A stretch of DNA of 64,000 nucleotides from Rubinisphaera italica (lineage in GTDB: Bacteria > Planctomycetota > Planctomycetia > Planctomycetales > Planctomycetaceae): the NCBI RefSeq assembly GCF_007859715.1, contig NZ_SJPG01000001.1:4566228-4630227 (forward strand), written 5' to 3'. A program made the translations under genes and the position numbers. Positions 1 through 10,106 of the stretch are shown here, one piece after another; position 1 is the stretch's first letter; the number at the start of each line of letters is the position of its first letter. Under the pieces are notes generated by a model. That model worked only from the letters and a program-made list of their open reading frames with translations, was not told the origin of the DNA and did not search any database.

Positions 1-316
1 ACCCGAAATTTTCCTGATATGTTTTTTGATAAACGAAAATTCCAGATTTGGCAAAACCAAATCCTTCATGATTTCTCCAACCATAAATTCCCCAAGGCAA
101 AGTTGCAAAATCAATAGTCAGTATTTGACCATGACCTGTTCCAAGTTTTTCTGAATTCTTCAACACCAATTCTGTAAGCTCAGCCAAACTGAATCGATTG
201 GCTTGATAGTCGCACGGCTTGAAAATGAATGTCCATCCGCCACCCCTCATGTCGTAGCCAATGTCCTGCTTCAATTCATTTAGAACATGCAGTAACTCAT
301 CGTCTTCTGATTTCAT
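1..316 (-). CDS. hypothetical protein, 3' end outside window
   Basis: An open frame starts with ATG at 316 (first residues MKSEDDELLHVLNEL) and stays open for 105 codons to the left edge, so the C-terminus is missing. It encodes a charged, soluble protein with aromatic stretches (GGGWTFIF, WGIYGW). I do not recognise a family. It lies 37 bp downstream of the preceding minus-strand gene and is the last visible member of the operon that begins with the Argonaute pair at 4930. No strong ribosome binding site precedes the start. Confidence 0.55.
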   Translation of the reverse strand, partial: MKSEDDELLHVLNELKQDIGYDMRGGGWTFIFKPCDYQANRFSLAELTELVLKNSEKLGTGHGQILTIDFATLPWGIYGWRNHEGFGFAKSGIFVYQKTYQENFG

Positions 317-353
317 TTTTAAGTTCCGAAATGAAATGTTGATTCAAGGTCAC

Positions 354-680
354 TCATGGATTGGGATACTTTTCTTTGAGCCAATTCAACTGCGAAGAAG
401 TCAGGTTGAGTAAATTCTCAGCAGCGACTTTGAAGTCCTTGTTTCCCTCTACCCAATCGTCTGGCTCAAACAATATGAATTGAATGGCAGTCATCATCAC
501 CATTCTTTGCAGTTCCTCGGGTCGAGCTTTCTTGAACTTGGCAGATCCGAACGGTGACGGATGGCTGTCACGTAATAATGCATCAATATCTCCCTGCAAG
601 TCCATGATTTCCAGTAACTTTTGACATACCAACCGCTGTGCCTTAATAGCGTCGTTGACTTCATCTTCCGAATAATCCAC
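354..680 (-). CDS. hypothetical protein, 108 aa
   Basis: The frame starts at a GTG (residues MDYSEDEVNDAIKAQ) with an AAGGAAA Shine-Dalgarno-like stretch about 10 nt upstream. The product is soluble and acidic, rich in helix-forming residues, with no transmembrane segment or recognised motif. It follows the serine-hydrolase gene by 21 bp on the same strand, so it is probably co-transcribed with the Argonaute operon. Function unknown. Confidence 0.6.
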   Translation of the reverse strand: MDYSEDEVNDAIKAQRLVCQKLLEIMDLQGDIDALLRDSHPSPFGSAKFKKARPEELQRMVMMTAIQFILFEPDDWVEGNKDFKVAAENLLNLTSSQLNWLKEKYPNP

Positions 681-701
681 AGATTAATTTCCTTTCGTAG
701 T

Positions 702-1157
702 TCATTGAGAAAACTTCTCACACGCTTTTAACATCGTTTCCAGTGACTCAGGATCTGCAAGTCGGTGATCGTTGCCGATTTCAATTAGCTTTGCGTTACT
801 CTTACCAGCCAATTCCTCAGAATCCTCAAAGGGAATAACATCGTCCGCAAGACTGTGGAGGATGGTAGTATTGGGCTTGACCATTGTTTCGGTTCCCCAA
901 TTTTTCCAAGCAGGGCATAGAAGTACGAGCGGAGTTTCACCCGACTCAATATTCATTGCCACCGCACCACCTCTGGAACTGCCAACGATAACATCGGGGT
1001 GGTGCTGGTCGAACTCGGCTTGAGCCGTTTGGACCGCTGCGTCGAAGTCGTCATCATCGAGAGCAGGATTGATGACTTCGTGACCAGCATCTTTGAGGTA
1101 GGTTGGTTTCAACCCACCAACGACGCTGTGCCAGCCGTGGAGGAAGAGGATTTTCAT
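702..1157 (-). CDS. small alpha/beta serine hydrolase
   Basis: The 151-aa product has the minimal alpha/beta-hydrolase layout of small RBBP9/YdeN-like or YqiA-like esterases. An N-terminal strand with an oxyanion motif (LFLHGWHS) is followed by a nucleophile elbow G59-S-S61-R-G63. Asp105 or Asp106 lies in LADDVIP and His131 in GNDHR, giving a Ser-Asp-His triad. The start ATG overlaps the stop of the DUF6602 gene by 4 nt (ATGA), so translation is probably coupled. The substrate is unknown. Its place in a defence operon makes an accessory role possible, but this is inference. Confidence 0.8.
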   Translation of the reverse strand: MKILFLHGWHSVVGGLKPTYLKDAGHEVINPALDDDDFDAAVQTAQAEFDQHHPDVIVGSSRGGAVAMNIESGETPLVLLCPAWKNWGTETMVKPNTTILHSLADDVIPFEDSEELAGKSNAKLIEIGNDHRLADPESLETMLKACEKFSQ

Positions 1158-2002
1158 GAGTTGCTATCAGCTTCGTAAAATACGAAGTGATCAATATTCA
1201 AGTAGTCATCTGGAAACTGAAATCGAGGCTGCATTCCGAAAGAGAGAATGGCTTCAGATAAACAGTAGAGAAACCCCTGAAGACCAGCGTTCACCCCATT
1301 GTGAACAGACTTGTAAACTTTATAGTGCATTTTGTTTTTGTTGAGACCACCAAAGAAAAATGACAAGTGCTTCAGTGAGCCTACGTAGTTTGGCATAGTA
1401 TATGCGTCGCTAAGGTCAGTAAAATGACTTTTAATCTGGTTCTGATATGTGTCGCTTACGGGCTTTGTTTTTGGTACTACTACTTCATCCTCGAAAAAAA
1501 CTGCTGCACTGAAAACACCGTCTAGTGGAATTGATTGTTGAGTTTTGCAATCTCGCACAAAACGCTTTGCTTCAACCACGTTTTCTAATGCACTTGCAAG
1601 CTGACCTGAAGTAAGAGTCCGCTTGATTTGAATTACTCCTCGCACTGCTTCTGGCTGAACAATCACGAAGTCTTCAAGACGAAAAGCAGGTCGGTAGTTT
1701 GCTGTATCGTGAATGAGAATATCAATCTCGGGACAATGCTTCGACTTCCCTTCAACTTCTCTTCTTCCGTAGATAAACCCCTTATCTACACTAAATTTAG
1801 ATGGAAGGTTTCGGCGAATAAAATCTCGAAGAAGTACTTCGCAATGTGTGCCCGGAGCAGTCCAGTCGTCTGTTGGACCAATGAGATGAACAATGTTGTC
1901 ATATTGTGCCAGCATGACACTTGCCTGAGATGCGTAAAACTCAAACAACCCTGTGCCGAGGCCGTGTGCGTTTCCTTTAGGTGGAGTTGTTTGTTGTACC
2001 AA
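1154..2002 (-). CDS. DUF6602-like protein, putative PD-(D/E)XK nuclease fold
   Basis: 282 aa starting at TTG, with AAGGA about 9 nt upstream. Glu55 lies in a helix (CEVLLRDFIRR), Asp94 in a strand (EIDILIHD), and Q125-I-K127 in VIQIKR. These are spaced like the E...D...QxK core of restriction-type nuclease folds, and the N-terminal half matches what I know of DUF6602. The C-terminal half has no motif I recognise. The gene lies 29 bp downstream of the short Argonaute gene and overlaps the following hydrolase by 4 nt. It may be an additional nuclease of the Argonaute system; that link rests on gene order only. Confidence 0.7.
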   Translation of the reverse strand: MVQQTTPPKGNAHGLGTGLFEFYASQASVMLAQYDNIVHLIGPTDDWTAPGTHCEVLLRDFIRRNLPSKFSVDKGFIYGRREVEGKSKHCPEIDILIHDTANYRPAFRLEDFVIVQPEAVRGVIQIKRTLTSGQLASALENVVEAKRFVRDCKTQQSIPLDGVFSAAVFFEDEVVVPKTKPVSDTYQNQIKSHFTDLSDAYTMPNYVGSLKHLSFFFGGLNKNKMHYKVYKSVHNGVNAGLQGFLYCLSEAILSFGMQPRFQFPDDYLNIDHFVFYEADSNS

Positions 2003-2031
2003 CTTGTTGAATCCTTTGAATAGTAGGGCCT

Positions 2032-3573
2032 TTACATATAAAATCTGTAACTAGTCTGGACCGTATCTTCATCTGATACATGTTTCATAATCTCACCGAT
2101 TTTTTGTGAGAAGGACAAAGTGATTGGTGTGCCATCTGCAAAAGAGCAGTTGTTAACGTTCATTTTTGTCAGTTCCAGCACTTCCCGAAACAAATCCTTA
2201 GGTGCGCTACTACCGTACCGTTCGAGAATCTGCCATGGTTCAGGAATATAGCTGCCGGGAAATGTTTCGAGATAGGGGACAAATCCCATGGTATAAAGAA
2301 AGTGGGCTTCATCCTCGATGCAAAAGTAGGAGCCTCGTGCTGGCGGATACTGTCCTTCTCGAAACAGTCGAATGCGTGAACGAATGAGTGTAACCAAATC
2401 ATAGTCGCAACCGGGAAAGACACTTTCGATTCCCTCGATAAATCCATCAAGTTCATTGAATTCACCGTGGTCACTTCCCCAAAAGCGTGAAGACTTATGA
2501 ACCACAACTCTTTTTGGCGGTGTGCCTCTAACATTCACATATTCTTTAAGTGTGGCGCTTACTAATCTGCTTGCACCTTCACGTGACATGTGCGGACTTT
2601 TGCCGTTAGCATCGGAATTCCACTCAAAAGGATCGCCTCGAAGAACAAGACCTTGTCCGAGATAGTCAAATGCTTGAGCCACGCTAGTCCTCATAGTAAG
2701 ATTTTCATGCCCCCCCTGTGCCACATAGAAATCGACACCTATGAAGCATGTGTCCTTCTCGACTGTCACTGGACACCATGGAATCCCTTCAGCCTTGTAG
2801 TATAGAGCAGTGCAAAAATTCCAAGCACGAGTTGCTTTTTCTTGGAGTGGTGTTTTGCGTCCCTTGGGTTTCGTGCCGAGAATTGTACTTCTTTGAATTA
2901 GTTGAATGGGTACACCCCAACGCATTGCTTTGGCTTTGATGGCACGTCGAAAGTTGAGGTGAAAATTTCCGGTAATTTGAGCCGTATAGGCATCGTCTAC
3001 GATTTCAGGAGTAAGGGCGAGGACAATAATGTCAGGTGCAGGACTCGTTTCGGCTAGACTTTTTATGTGACTATCAAAGAGATCGACGAGTTCCCATATT
3101 CTTCGCTGCTTATCTTGAATTCCAAGTGTCTTGTTGATCTCGTCTGGTCGAATTGTTCGGTCCCATCGGTCATTCACTTGGAAACACGACTCGAATTCAG
3201 ACTTCTTTGAGAATCCAATGAAGTCACGATTTAGAATCTTGTACAGTCGAACGATTGGTTCATGAATATGCTGATCTTCAAAGATCCCCTGACCAAACAA
3301 TTTCGGAAGATTTTCTGCTTCCTTAATCTTTGCCTTGATGACCTTTGAATTCTCGCTTTCTATTTCTGCCCCACACTCCTCTATCCATTCCTTCGCACCA
3401 GAGATGGTTTCCCGAGTGCCGATAAAACCAATTTTGATCTCAGATGGATGAAGACCCGGTATATTTTTCCCAAACGGGCCGTATTCGGAAAGTCCCGTCT
3501 TGGTATCTTGATGCTCAAAGTATTGTCCGAATTGCAATTTCGGTTCCTTGAGATATTCAATCCTAATACTCAT
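2032..3573 (-). CDS. short prokaryotic Argonaute (MID-PIWI), inactive
   Basis: 513 aa from the ATG at 3573, which has GGAGG 9 nt upstream and overlaps the DREN-APAZ stop by 11 nt. A longer frame reaches 3603 without a better site. The N-terminal ~160 residues lead into a MID domain (about 170-260) and a PIWI domain (about 270-513). PIWI landmarks are CFIGVDFY, VVVHKSS, ARGSYFCI, PGSYIPEPWQI and LELTKMNVNN. The first catalytic Asp is kept (Asp281 in GVDF), but the second position reads HKSS (359-362) and the last lacks an acidic or His residue, so slicing is not expected. In known short-pAgo systems this subunit binds guide and target and activates the partner effector encoded just upstream. 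Confidence 0.9.
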   Translation of the reverse strand: MSIRIEYLKEPKLQFGQYFEHQDTKTGLSEYGPFGKNIPGLHPSEIKIGFIGTRETISGAKEWIEECGAEIESENSKVIKAKIKEAENLPKLFGQGIFEDQHIHEPIVRLYKILNRDFIGFSKKSEFESCFQVNDRWDRTIRPDEINKTLGIQDKQRRIWELVDLFDSHIKSLAETSPAPDIIVLALTPEIVDDAYTAQITGNFHLNFRRAIKAKAMRWGVPIQLIQRSTILGTKPKGRKTPLQEKATRAWNFCTALYYKAEGIPWCPVTVEKDTCFIGVDFYVAQGGHENLTMRTSVAQAFDYLGQGLVLRGDPFEWNSDANGKSPHMSREGASRLVSATLKEYVNVRGTPPKRVVVHKSSRFWGSDHGEFNELDGFIEGIESVFPGCDYDLVTLIRSRIRLFREGQYPPARGSYFCIEDEAHFLYTMGFVPYLETFPGSYIPEPWQILERYGSSAPKDLFREVLELTKMNVNNCSFADGTPITLSFSQKIGEIMKHVSDEDTVQTSYRFYM

Positions 3574-4930
3574 CCGACTCGTCCTCCAAGCCCTCTGTAC
3601 CAAACAGTGTCAACTGAGGAGACATTGGCTCTTCTTCATAAGTAGCCGGATCATAGGGAATTGCAAAATCCGCAATAACCGTCGCTGGCTCTGGCTCAAT
3701 CACGACGAGTGTCTTGCCATAGAGAGTCAACTCGATTTGTTGACGTCCATTAGTAAGGGTTTGTCCCCAGAAGAGTATATGGTTTAATACCTGTGGATTG
3801 TGCTCCATCGCTTTCATTCTGGTCGTATATGGTCCAACCAACTTTGGATCGCATACTTTTTTGCCGTCATCAGTGTACAGTAACTTGGGAGTGATCCTTA
3901 GAAACCACTTTTGACTGAATTGCTCAAACCGAAACTCAGCCGCCAAATGCCGCCAGAACTTAAACGTCCCATATTCATAGAATTTTACAACAGTTCGAGG
4001 AGGTGCGTCCCGCTTTGTTCGAGGGCTAGTCCACATTCGTGTAAAAGTCTTATCCGCATCTCTTCTTGGTTCACGTGGAAAATACGTTCGCTTGAAATCT
4101 CTGTTGTACGCTAAACCGCATCTGTGACAATGGCTCCCAAATAATTGGTTAATCATGAAAACTAAATTCTTGCGCAGGTCAAAGTCGTCAAGCCAATCAT
4201 TAAAAGGCATCTCGTCAATTGTCTTCTCGTCACAAAACTTTCGAAGCATGTTATTTTCATTGTACAAATCGGACAAAGTGTATAGATATCCGTCGTGTAT
4301 GCAGAACGGTGGCTTATAGCCCTCAATCTCTTGTTTAATTCGACTTGCCAATTTGCGCCGAGTCTTGGCAAAAGTCAGTGTCTTCGGCAATTGACGGACA
4401 GGTAATAGATTTGAGTAGAGGCGCTCTTTTTGGTCGAACGAAATCCGAGGTGGACTAACGGCTGCATGGTCACATACGCTTTTCTTTACATCAGACGTGA
4501 ACTGATCAGTAGCTTTGTTGAAGACTACTTCAAGCGGTTTCTTCCAAATGTCAGAGGTTTCACGAATGTAAGTTTTGATCTCTTTGTAATAGAGCGCATC
4601 CTCTTTGGGATAATACACGATAAAGAATACGGGAAACGTACATCTGTTCCAATATTCAAGATCGTCGATTCGGACGGGAGTGGCGAAAGTCGGGCCATGA
4701 TCTTTTTTGATGTAGCTACTGCCAGATTTAGCCTGCACCTTGATGATGCCGCCGCTTGTCTCTAATCCACACCCATCCGCTTTGGGAGTGACGACTTCGA
4801 TCTCGCCATCAATGCCAAAATCATCCTGCGAGATCGTACGAAATATGCAATTCATCTCATGTGTAATGATTGAAATTCGATCCAGCCCACGTAGTTCCGT
4901 GAACTTCGTAACCGGAACAGTTTTCGCCAT
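3563..4930 (-). CDS. DREN (DUF4365) nuclease-APAZ protein, SPARDA-type effector
   Basis: 455 aa from the ATG at 4930 (GGAG 9 nt upstream); an alternative ATG lies 5 codons earlier. The N-terminal ~140 residues form a DUF4365 domain of the PD-(D/E)XK fold. Asp41 is in DDFGIDGEIE and the Q66-x-K68 pair in IKVQAKSG. The rest matches an APAZ domain, with FWRHLAAEFRF, WFLRITPKLL and VLNHILFWG as landmarks and a lone CHRCG pair. DUF4365-APAZ proteins pair with short Argonautes in SPARDA systems, where guide-directed recognition of invading DNA unleashes indiscriminate nucleic-acid degradation. It is the first gene of the minus-strand operon. The family call is firm; activity here is inferred. Confidence 0.88.
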   Translation of the reverse strand: MAKTVPVTKFTELRGLDRISIITHEMNCIFRTISQDDFGIDGEIEVVTPKADGCGLETSGGIIKVQAKSGSSYIKKDHGPTFATPVRIDDLEYWNRCTFPVFFIVYYPKEDALYYKEIKTYIRETSDIWKKPLEVVFNKATDQFTSDVKKSVCDHAAVSPPRISFDQKERLYSNLLPVRQLPKTLTFAKTRRKLASRIKQEIEGYKPPFCIHDGYLYTLSDLYNENNMLRKFCDEKTIDEMPFNDWLDDFDLRKNLVFMINQLFGSHCHRCGLAYNRDFKRTYFPREPRRDADKTFTRMWTSPRTKRDAPPRTVVKFYEYGTFKFWRHLAAEFRFEQFSQKWFLRITPKLLYTDDGKKVCDPKLVGPYTTRMKAMEHNPQVLNHILFWGQTLTNGRQQIELTLYGKTLVVIEPEPATVIADFAIPYDPATYEEEPMSPQLTLFGTEGLEDESDEY

Positions 4931-5280
4931 CTTTGCTCGCTCCATCTATGATTTCTCGACCTATCTCTATTCGACAATCATAACGTGGTCTGGTAATGTT
5001 CACCAACGTCTGGTCCATCTAGTTTAGGGGGCACATCAGTCAAAGAGAATGTTCGTGATAAACCTTCAGGATTCTTACGTATTTCGGAAGCTGTTGAGTA
5101 ACTCGGCTTCTCTCCGAACACACTACGCAACTTGGAAAATGCTGGGAAAATTGCCGCACATCGGCATCCAGTCAAACGATACCGACTGTTTAAGTAGTGG
5201 GAACTCGATGCACTGTTGAGGGAATTTCAAGCACCTCCCTTGTCGGACGAAGATCAATTAAAATCAGGAAAATGAACTTA
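4931..5280. promoter_or_regulatory. divergent intergenic region between the pAgo and type I R-M operons
   Basis: About 350 bp separates the starts of two divergently transcribed defence operons, so promoters for both must lie here. I could not assign convincing -35/-10 boxes. A 65-codon minus-strand frame (4978-5175) is present but has no recognisable homology. An AGGAA at 5266-5270 serves the hsdM start. Confidence 0.4.
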
Positions 5281-7884
5281 ATGGCTGAAGTGACAGAATT
5301 ATCAACGGCGAATGCCAGTAGCGGTCAACGGGCAAAGAAGCCCGAGAAGCTCACGTTGGCTAAGTTGGAGCGGCGGTTGTTTGAGGCTTGTGATATTCTT
5401 CGTGGGAATATGGATGCCTCTGAGTTTAAGGAATACATTTTTGGGATGCTGTTCCTGAAGCGGTTGAGTGACCAGTTCGATTATGATCGGCAGAAACTGC
5501 GGCAGGAATACACGGGGAAACTGCGTGAGGATTTGGTCGAGAAGCAGCTTGAGAATCCTGATAAGTATGACTTCTTTATTCCTGAGAAAGCTCACTGGAG
5601 CAAGATCAAGCATTTGAAGCAGTCGGTTGGCTCTGGATTGAATAAAGCTCTGGCGGCTATTGAGGATGCCAACCCAGATACGCTGCAAGATGTTTTGAAG
5701 GCGATCAACTTCAATCGCAAGGTCGGCCAGCGAACGATGGACGACAGTATTCTGATCGAGTTTATTCAGCACTTTGATGAAATCCCGCTGTCAAACGACG
5801 ATTTCGAGTTCCCTGACTTGCTCGGTGCCGCCTACGAGTATCTGATCAAATACTTTGCCGACAGTGCCGGGAAGAAGGGGGGCGAGTTCTATACGCCTGC
5901 CGAAGTCGTTCGCATGATGGTGCATGTGTTGGAGCCGCAGGAGGGAATGAGTGTCTGCGATCCCTGTGCTGGTTCGGGCGGTATGTTGATTCAGTCACGG
6001 CAATATGTCGAAGAGATCGGGGGCAATCCCCGAGACCTTTCATTGGCTGGTCAGGAATTGAACGGTGGGACGTGGGCTGTCTGTAAGATGAATATGATCC
6101 TGCACGGCATCCGTAGTGCCGACATTCGGCAGGGTTGTACGCTGAAGAACCCTCAGCATCGAGACAAGGCGACGGGTGAGATTCGTCGATTTGATCAAGT
6201 GATCGCCAATCCCCCTTTTGCACAAACGGCTCCCAAGAAAGCCGATGTTGAATTCCCTGAGCGGTATCACACATTCACGAAAGGGAAAAAAGCCGACTTG
6301 ATGTTCGTGCAGCACATGGCTTCGTCGCTCAAGAGTGATGGCAAGATGGCTGTGGTTATGCCGCACGGAGTTTTGTTTCGTAGTGGGGAAGAGAAAGATT
6401 GCCGCAAGCGGTTCATTAAAGAAGGCATCTTGGAGGCTGTTATCGGTTTGCCTGCCGGGTTGTTTTATGGAACGGGTATTCCTGCCAGCGTGTTGGTCAT
6501 CAACAAAAATGGAGCGAGCAAGCGGAAGAGTGTGCTGTTTATCAATGCCGATCTGGAATTCAAAGAGAACAAGAACCAGAACTCGCTGCGCCCCGAAGAC
6601 ATCGAAAAGATCACTCACGTTTACCACAAACATCTGGATGTGCCAAAATATTCTCGCAACGTGCCCATCGCAGAACTTGAGGAGGAAGACTTCAATCTCA
6701 ACATTCGGCGGTATGTCGATAACAGTCCTCCGCCTGAGCCGCACGATGTTCGAGCGCATCTGCATGGGGGTGTGCCGTTGTCCGAGGTCGATGCACTTGG
6801 CGCATACTTTGATAACTACGCTGGTTTGCGAGAGGTATTGTTCAAGCCACGAGACGAGAACTATCTCGACTTTGCCGATACCATCACTGCAAAGGATGAC
6901 ATCAAACCGTTGATTGAATCGGCAAACGGTGTGCAACAGAAGCATCAGGAGTTTCATCTGGCTCTCGATAAGTGGTGGAAGAAACATGTTAGTGAGATTG
7001 AGGCTCTGCCTGACAACAAAAATGTGTTTGAACTTCGCCGACAGTTTCTTGGCAGTCTCGGCAAAGCGTTGGTGCCGCAGGGTATTCTTGATTTACATCA
7101 GGTGCATGGAGCGCTTGCCGCTTACATGAACTCTTTGGCGGCTGACTTCAAATCGGTGGCAGCCAGTGGTTGGGGACCAGAACTGATTCCTGAAGAAGAC
7201 ATCCTGCAATCCCAGTTCCCTGAAGTGCTGGAAAAGATCGAACAGGATCACGCTCGCATTGCCGAACTGGAAGCGTTGTTTGCGGCTGCCGATGCGAGTG
7301 AAGAGGGTGACGAGCCGGAAGAGTCTGAGGATGGTGTGCTGCCAAAGGAGGTGGTTAAATCACTGAAGTCAGACAGGAAAGAGCTTACGGCCAAAGTCAA
7401 GCAGATCAAAAAGCATGTGAAGTCGATGCGTCTGGACATTAAACGGATGGAGGCAGCGAATTACTCGCAAAGCGAGATCAACGAAAAACTTGCCGAAGCC
7501 AGTGACGACGAGGCGGAAGGGATCGAAGTTCAGGAGCAGATTGAAAAGATTGACGAACAACTGGCACGGCACTCTGCCTTGGAAACAGAACTCAAGTCGC
7601 TGAAAAGCGGCATCAAGGAAGTTGGGAAGCAGCGAGATGAACTGGTTACTGCCGCCCGTTCCAAAATCAGTGTTGATGAAGCAAAGCAATTGATCTTGGA
7701 ACGGTTTCGCCGAGTTTTGAGTGAACGATTCGATGGGTACCTACGACAGTATCAACGTGCCTTGACATCTGAAATTGAAAACCTCTGCGAGAAGTACGCT
7801 GTAACAACTGCGGTGATTCTGGAAGAACGAGATCAGGAAGCCGCCCAACTCAGTCAGTTTTTGAAGGAGTTGGGGTATGAGTAA
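5281..7884 (+). CDS. hsdM: type I restriction-modification N6-adenine methylase subunit (HsdM)
   Basis: 867 aa from the ATG at 5281, chosen because AGGAA lies 10 nt upstream; ATGs at 5272 and 5197 are also in frame. The N-terminal helical HsdM domain ([14 protein letters not shown], about residues 25-150) is followed by the methylase core: GGEFYTP near 201, the SAM-binding motif DPCAGSGGM near 226 and the catalytic NPPF near 310. Residues after about 500 form a long charged, coiled-coil-like extension of over 300 residues, longer than in classical HsdM. It methylates adenine in the site chosen by HsdS and is a subunit of the restriction complex. The hsdS start overlaps its end by 8 nt. Confidence 0.93.
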   Translation: MAEVTELSTANASSGQRAKKPEKLTLAKLERRLFEACDILRGNMDASEFKEYIFGMLFLKRLSDQFDYDRQKLRQEYTGKLREDLVEKQLENPDKYDFFIPEKAHWSKIKHLKQSVGSGLNKALAAIEDANPDTLQDVLKAINFNRKVGQRTMDDSILIEFIQHFDEIPLSNDDFEFPDLLGAAYEYLIKYFADSAGKKGGEFYTPAEVVRMMVHVLEPQEGMSVCDPCAGSGGMLIQSRQYVEEIGGNPRDLSLAGQELNGGTWAVCKMNMILHGIRSADIRQGCTLKNPQHRDKATGEIRRFDQVIANPPFAQTAPKKADVEFPERYHTFTKGKKADLMFVQHMASSLKSDGKMAVVMPHGVLFRSGEEKDCRKRFIKEGILEAVIGLPAGLFYGTGIPASVLVINKNGASKRKSVLFINADLEFKENKNQNSLRPEDIEKITHVYHKHLDVPKYSRNVPIAELEEEDFNLNIRRYVDNSPPPEPHDVRAHLHGGVPLSEVDALGAYFDNYAGLREVLFKPRDENYLDFADTITAKDDIKPLIESANGVQQKHQEFHLALDKWWKKHVSEIEALPDNKNVFELRRQFLGSLGKALVPQGILDLHQVHGALAAYMNSLAADFKSVAASGWGPELIPEEDILQSQFPEVLEKIEQDHARIAELEALFAAADASEEGDEPEESEDGVLPKEVVKSLKSDRKELTAKVKQIKKHVKSMRLDIKRMEAANYSQSEINEKLAEASDDEAEGIEVQEQIEKIDEQLARHSALETELKSLKSGIKEVGKQRDELVTAARSKISVDEAKQLILERFRRVLSERFDGYLRQYQRALTSEIENLCEKYAVTTAVILEERDQEAAQLSQFLKELGYE

Positions 7885-9235
7885 GTTGGTCGAAACACAG
7901 GTATTCAATTCTCAACTAATAGCGACTGGATGGGAGATTGATGTCGTCGATGGTATCCTAAGCCGCATCATAGATTATCGAGGTAAAACACCATCAAAAA
8001 CCGAAAGCGGGATTCCACTTATCACGGCAAAAAATGTCCGTAACGGATACATTGAAGATGAGCCAAGGGAATACATTTCCGAACTCGCTTACGAATCATG
8101 GATGACACGTGGAATTCCTAAACATGGCGATGTGCTGTTTACAACCGAAGCTCCTTTAGCAAATGTCGCACAGATCACATCCAAGAGGAGACTCGCTTTC
8201 GCCCAGAGGGTTATAATTCTGCAAACCAATGGTCGTATGTTTTCAGGATTTCTGAAATACCTATTGATGGCTGAATCAATTCGAAAGCGTATTTTTGCAA
8301 AAAGCACCGGTTCAACTGTTGAAGGAATCAAGCAGAGTGTATTTCGTCGTATATGCATTTCATTCCCTGAGTCCCTCACTGAGCAGCGCAAGATCGCTCG
8401 GATTCTGACGACGCTGGACAACTTGATTGAGAAGACTGAAGCGTTGATTGCCAAGTATCAGGCGATCAAACAGGGGATGATGCACGACCTGTTCACCCGA
8501 GGTGTGGACTCGGACGGCCAACTTCGCCCCACCCAAGAACAAGCCCCCGACTTGTACAAGCAATCCGAACTCGGATGGATTCCGAAGGAGTGGTGTCTCC
8601 ATACTTTCGGTGATTCAATATCGTACATGGATTCTGGTTGGAGTCCCATATGCGAGACGACACCGGCATCCCACGGCGAGTGTGGTTCGTTGAAGACGAC
8701 TTCGATTTCTTGGGAAGGTTATGACCCAAATGAAAATAAGCGACTTCCTGATGAGTTGTCTCCAGAGGTAAAGGCTTTTGTTCGGCCTGATGACATCCTG
8801 ATAACACGGGTCGGGCCTCGTAACCGGATCGGAGTTGTAGCACATGTGGATCATACGCCAGATGCGTTAATGGTTTCCGATAATATGCTTAGGCTGCGAC
8901 TCACCAACCATGAAATATTACGACCTGCCTTCGTTCCGCTGATTCTATCTTCGCACGCAATCCAGAGTCGCTGGGAGGGCCGAAAGGTTGGCCTTGCTGA
9001 AGCACAGATGGTCATCACACAACACGTTGTCCGCAACACACTTGTTTCTGTCCCACCAGTACAGGAGCAAGAAATGATCGTGGACAGACACGCTAAGTGC
9101 CAAAGTGTGATTCGAGCAGAGCGGAGGCGGCGAGAGAATCTGCTAGTTGTAAAGTCGGGACTGATGCAAGACCTGCTGACTGGCAAAGTCCGTGTGAAAG
9201 TCGACGAAGCCGAGGAGATCACTGCCCATGCCTGA
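7877..9235 (+). CDS. hsdS: type I restriction-modification specificity subunit (HsdS)
   Basis: 452 aa with the usual two target-recognition domains. TRD1 begins near residue 20 ([10 protein letters not shown]). A central conserved helix follows ([18 protein letters not shown], about 172-200). TRD2 starts near 230 ([10 protein letters not shown]), and a second conserved helix near the C-terminus ([20 protein letters not shown]) mirrors the first. HsdS reads the bipartite DNA target and holds HsdM and HsdR. The start overlaps hsdM by 8 nt and the end overlaps the GIY-YIG gene by 8 nt, so translation is coupled. Confidence 0.92.
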   Translation: MSKLVETQVFNSQLIATGWEIDVVDGILSRIIDYRGKTPSKTESGIPLITAKNVRNGYIEDEPREYISELAYESWMTRGIPKHGDVLFTTEAPLANVAQITSKRRLAFAQRVIILQTNGRMFSGFLKYLLMAESIRKRIFAKSTGSTVEGIKQSVFRRICISFPESLTEQRKIARILTTLDNLIEKTEALIAKYQAIKQGMMHDLFTRGVDSDGQLRPTQEQAPDLYKQSELGWIPKEWCLHTFGDSISYMDSGWSPICETTPASHGECGSLKTTSISWEGYDPNENKRLPDELSPEVKAFVRPDDILITRVGPRNRIGVVAHVDHTPDALMVSDNMLRLRLTNHEILRPAFVPLILSSHAIQSRWEGRKVGLAEAQMVITQHVVRNTLVSVPPVQEQEMIVDRHAKCQSVIRAERRRRENLLVVKSGLMQDLLTGKVRVKVDEAEEITAHA

Positions 9236-10106
9236 CTTCCAACAACGTCCATACTCCATTCGCATTTTCGTGCCAGACGGAGATCCCGATGGTCTGCGAA
9301 TGGTCGAGAAATCGAACTGGACCGGCATCGGTGTCGTCTTCAAACGAACCGGCTACAAGCAGGTGGTGGGTCGGCCCGAGTTTGATCGTACGGGCATCTA
9401 TGTGTTGGTTGGCTTCAGCGAAGACAGTGCGTTGCCCACGATCAACATCGGCGAAGGTGATTCCGTCAAGGAGCGACTCAACAAACATTATAGCAATAAG
9501 GATTTTTGGGAGTGGTGTGTCTTCTTCGTCACCAAAGACAGCAGCCTGAATAAAGCCCATGTCAAACATCTCGAATCCCGCCTGCTGGAACTCGCCAAAG
9601 CCGCCAAGCAGTGCAAGTTCGACAACACCGGTTCCTCCCTGCAACCGACGCTCTCGGAAGCCGAACGTGCCGACACGGAGAGTTTTCTGTTGGACATGCT
9701 CAGCATTTTCCCGCTGCTGGGTCTCAGCGTTTTTGAGAAGACAGAAACAAAGAAGGAGCCGCACGATTTTTTCTATATTGAGTCTAAGAAGGTAAAAGCC
9801 AGTGGCTACGAAGATCCGAAAGGCTTCGTGGTTCGCAGCGGATCGCAACTCGTCAAAGAGGAACAAGCCACGATTCACAACTATATGTCCACTCAGCGAA
9901 AAGATTTGCTGGAGCAGGGGGTCGTTCAGGAAATGGGCGAGCATTATATCTTCAAACAGGATCAGGTGTTCGGATCACCCTCCACGGCTGCCGGTGTCAT
10001 TCTCGGCAGAACTGCCAACGGACGGATTGAATGGAAGACGAAGGATGGAGTTACGCTGAAGCAAATGCAGGCATCCACCGCTGATACGGAGGACAATGAT
10101 GAGTGA
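9228..10106 (+). CDS. GIY-YIG nuclease family protein with DUF4357 domain
   Basis: 292 aa. A GIY-YIG-like domain spans about residues 60-125: GIYVLVG, then INIGEG, a conserved Arg in VKERLNKH and a Glu in [11 protein letters not shown] that would bind metal. The C-terminus holds a DUF4357 segment ([22 protein letters not shown]). Proteins of this make-up are often encoded inside type I R-M operons; whether they cut DNA there is not settled. The gene overlaps hsdS by 8 nt and the next gene by 8 nt, so it is an integral operon member. Confidence 0.85.
   Translation: MPDFQQRPYSIRIFVPDGDPDGLRMVEKSNWTGIGVVFKRTGYKQVVGRPEFDRTGIYVLVGFSEDSALPTINIGEGDSVKERLNKHYSNKDFWEWCVFFVTKDSSLNKAHVKHLESRLLELAKAAKQCKFDNTGSSLQPTLSEAERADTESFLLDMLSIFPLLGLSVFEKTETKKEPHDFFYIESKKVKASGYEDPKGFVVRSGSQLVKEEQATIHNYMSTQRKDLLEQGVVQEMGEHYIFKQDQVFGSPSTAAGVILGRTANGRIEWKTKDGVTLKQMQASTADTEDNDE

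Noticed and set aside
4978..5175. 65-codon minus-strand frame between the divergent defence operons
   Set aside because: No recognisable motif, no good ribosome binding site, and it sits where promoters are expected.
6040..6987. Long antisense frame inside hsdM
   Set aside because: It is a shadow of the methylase gene; its translation has no domain.
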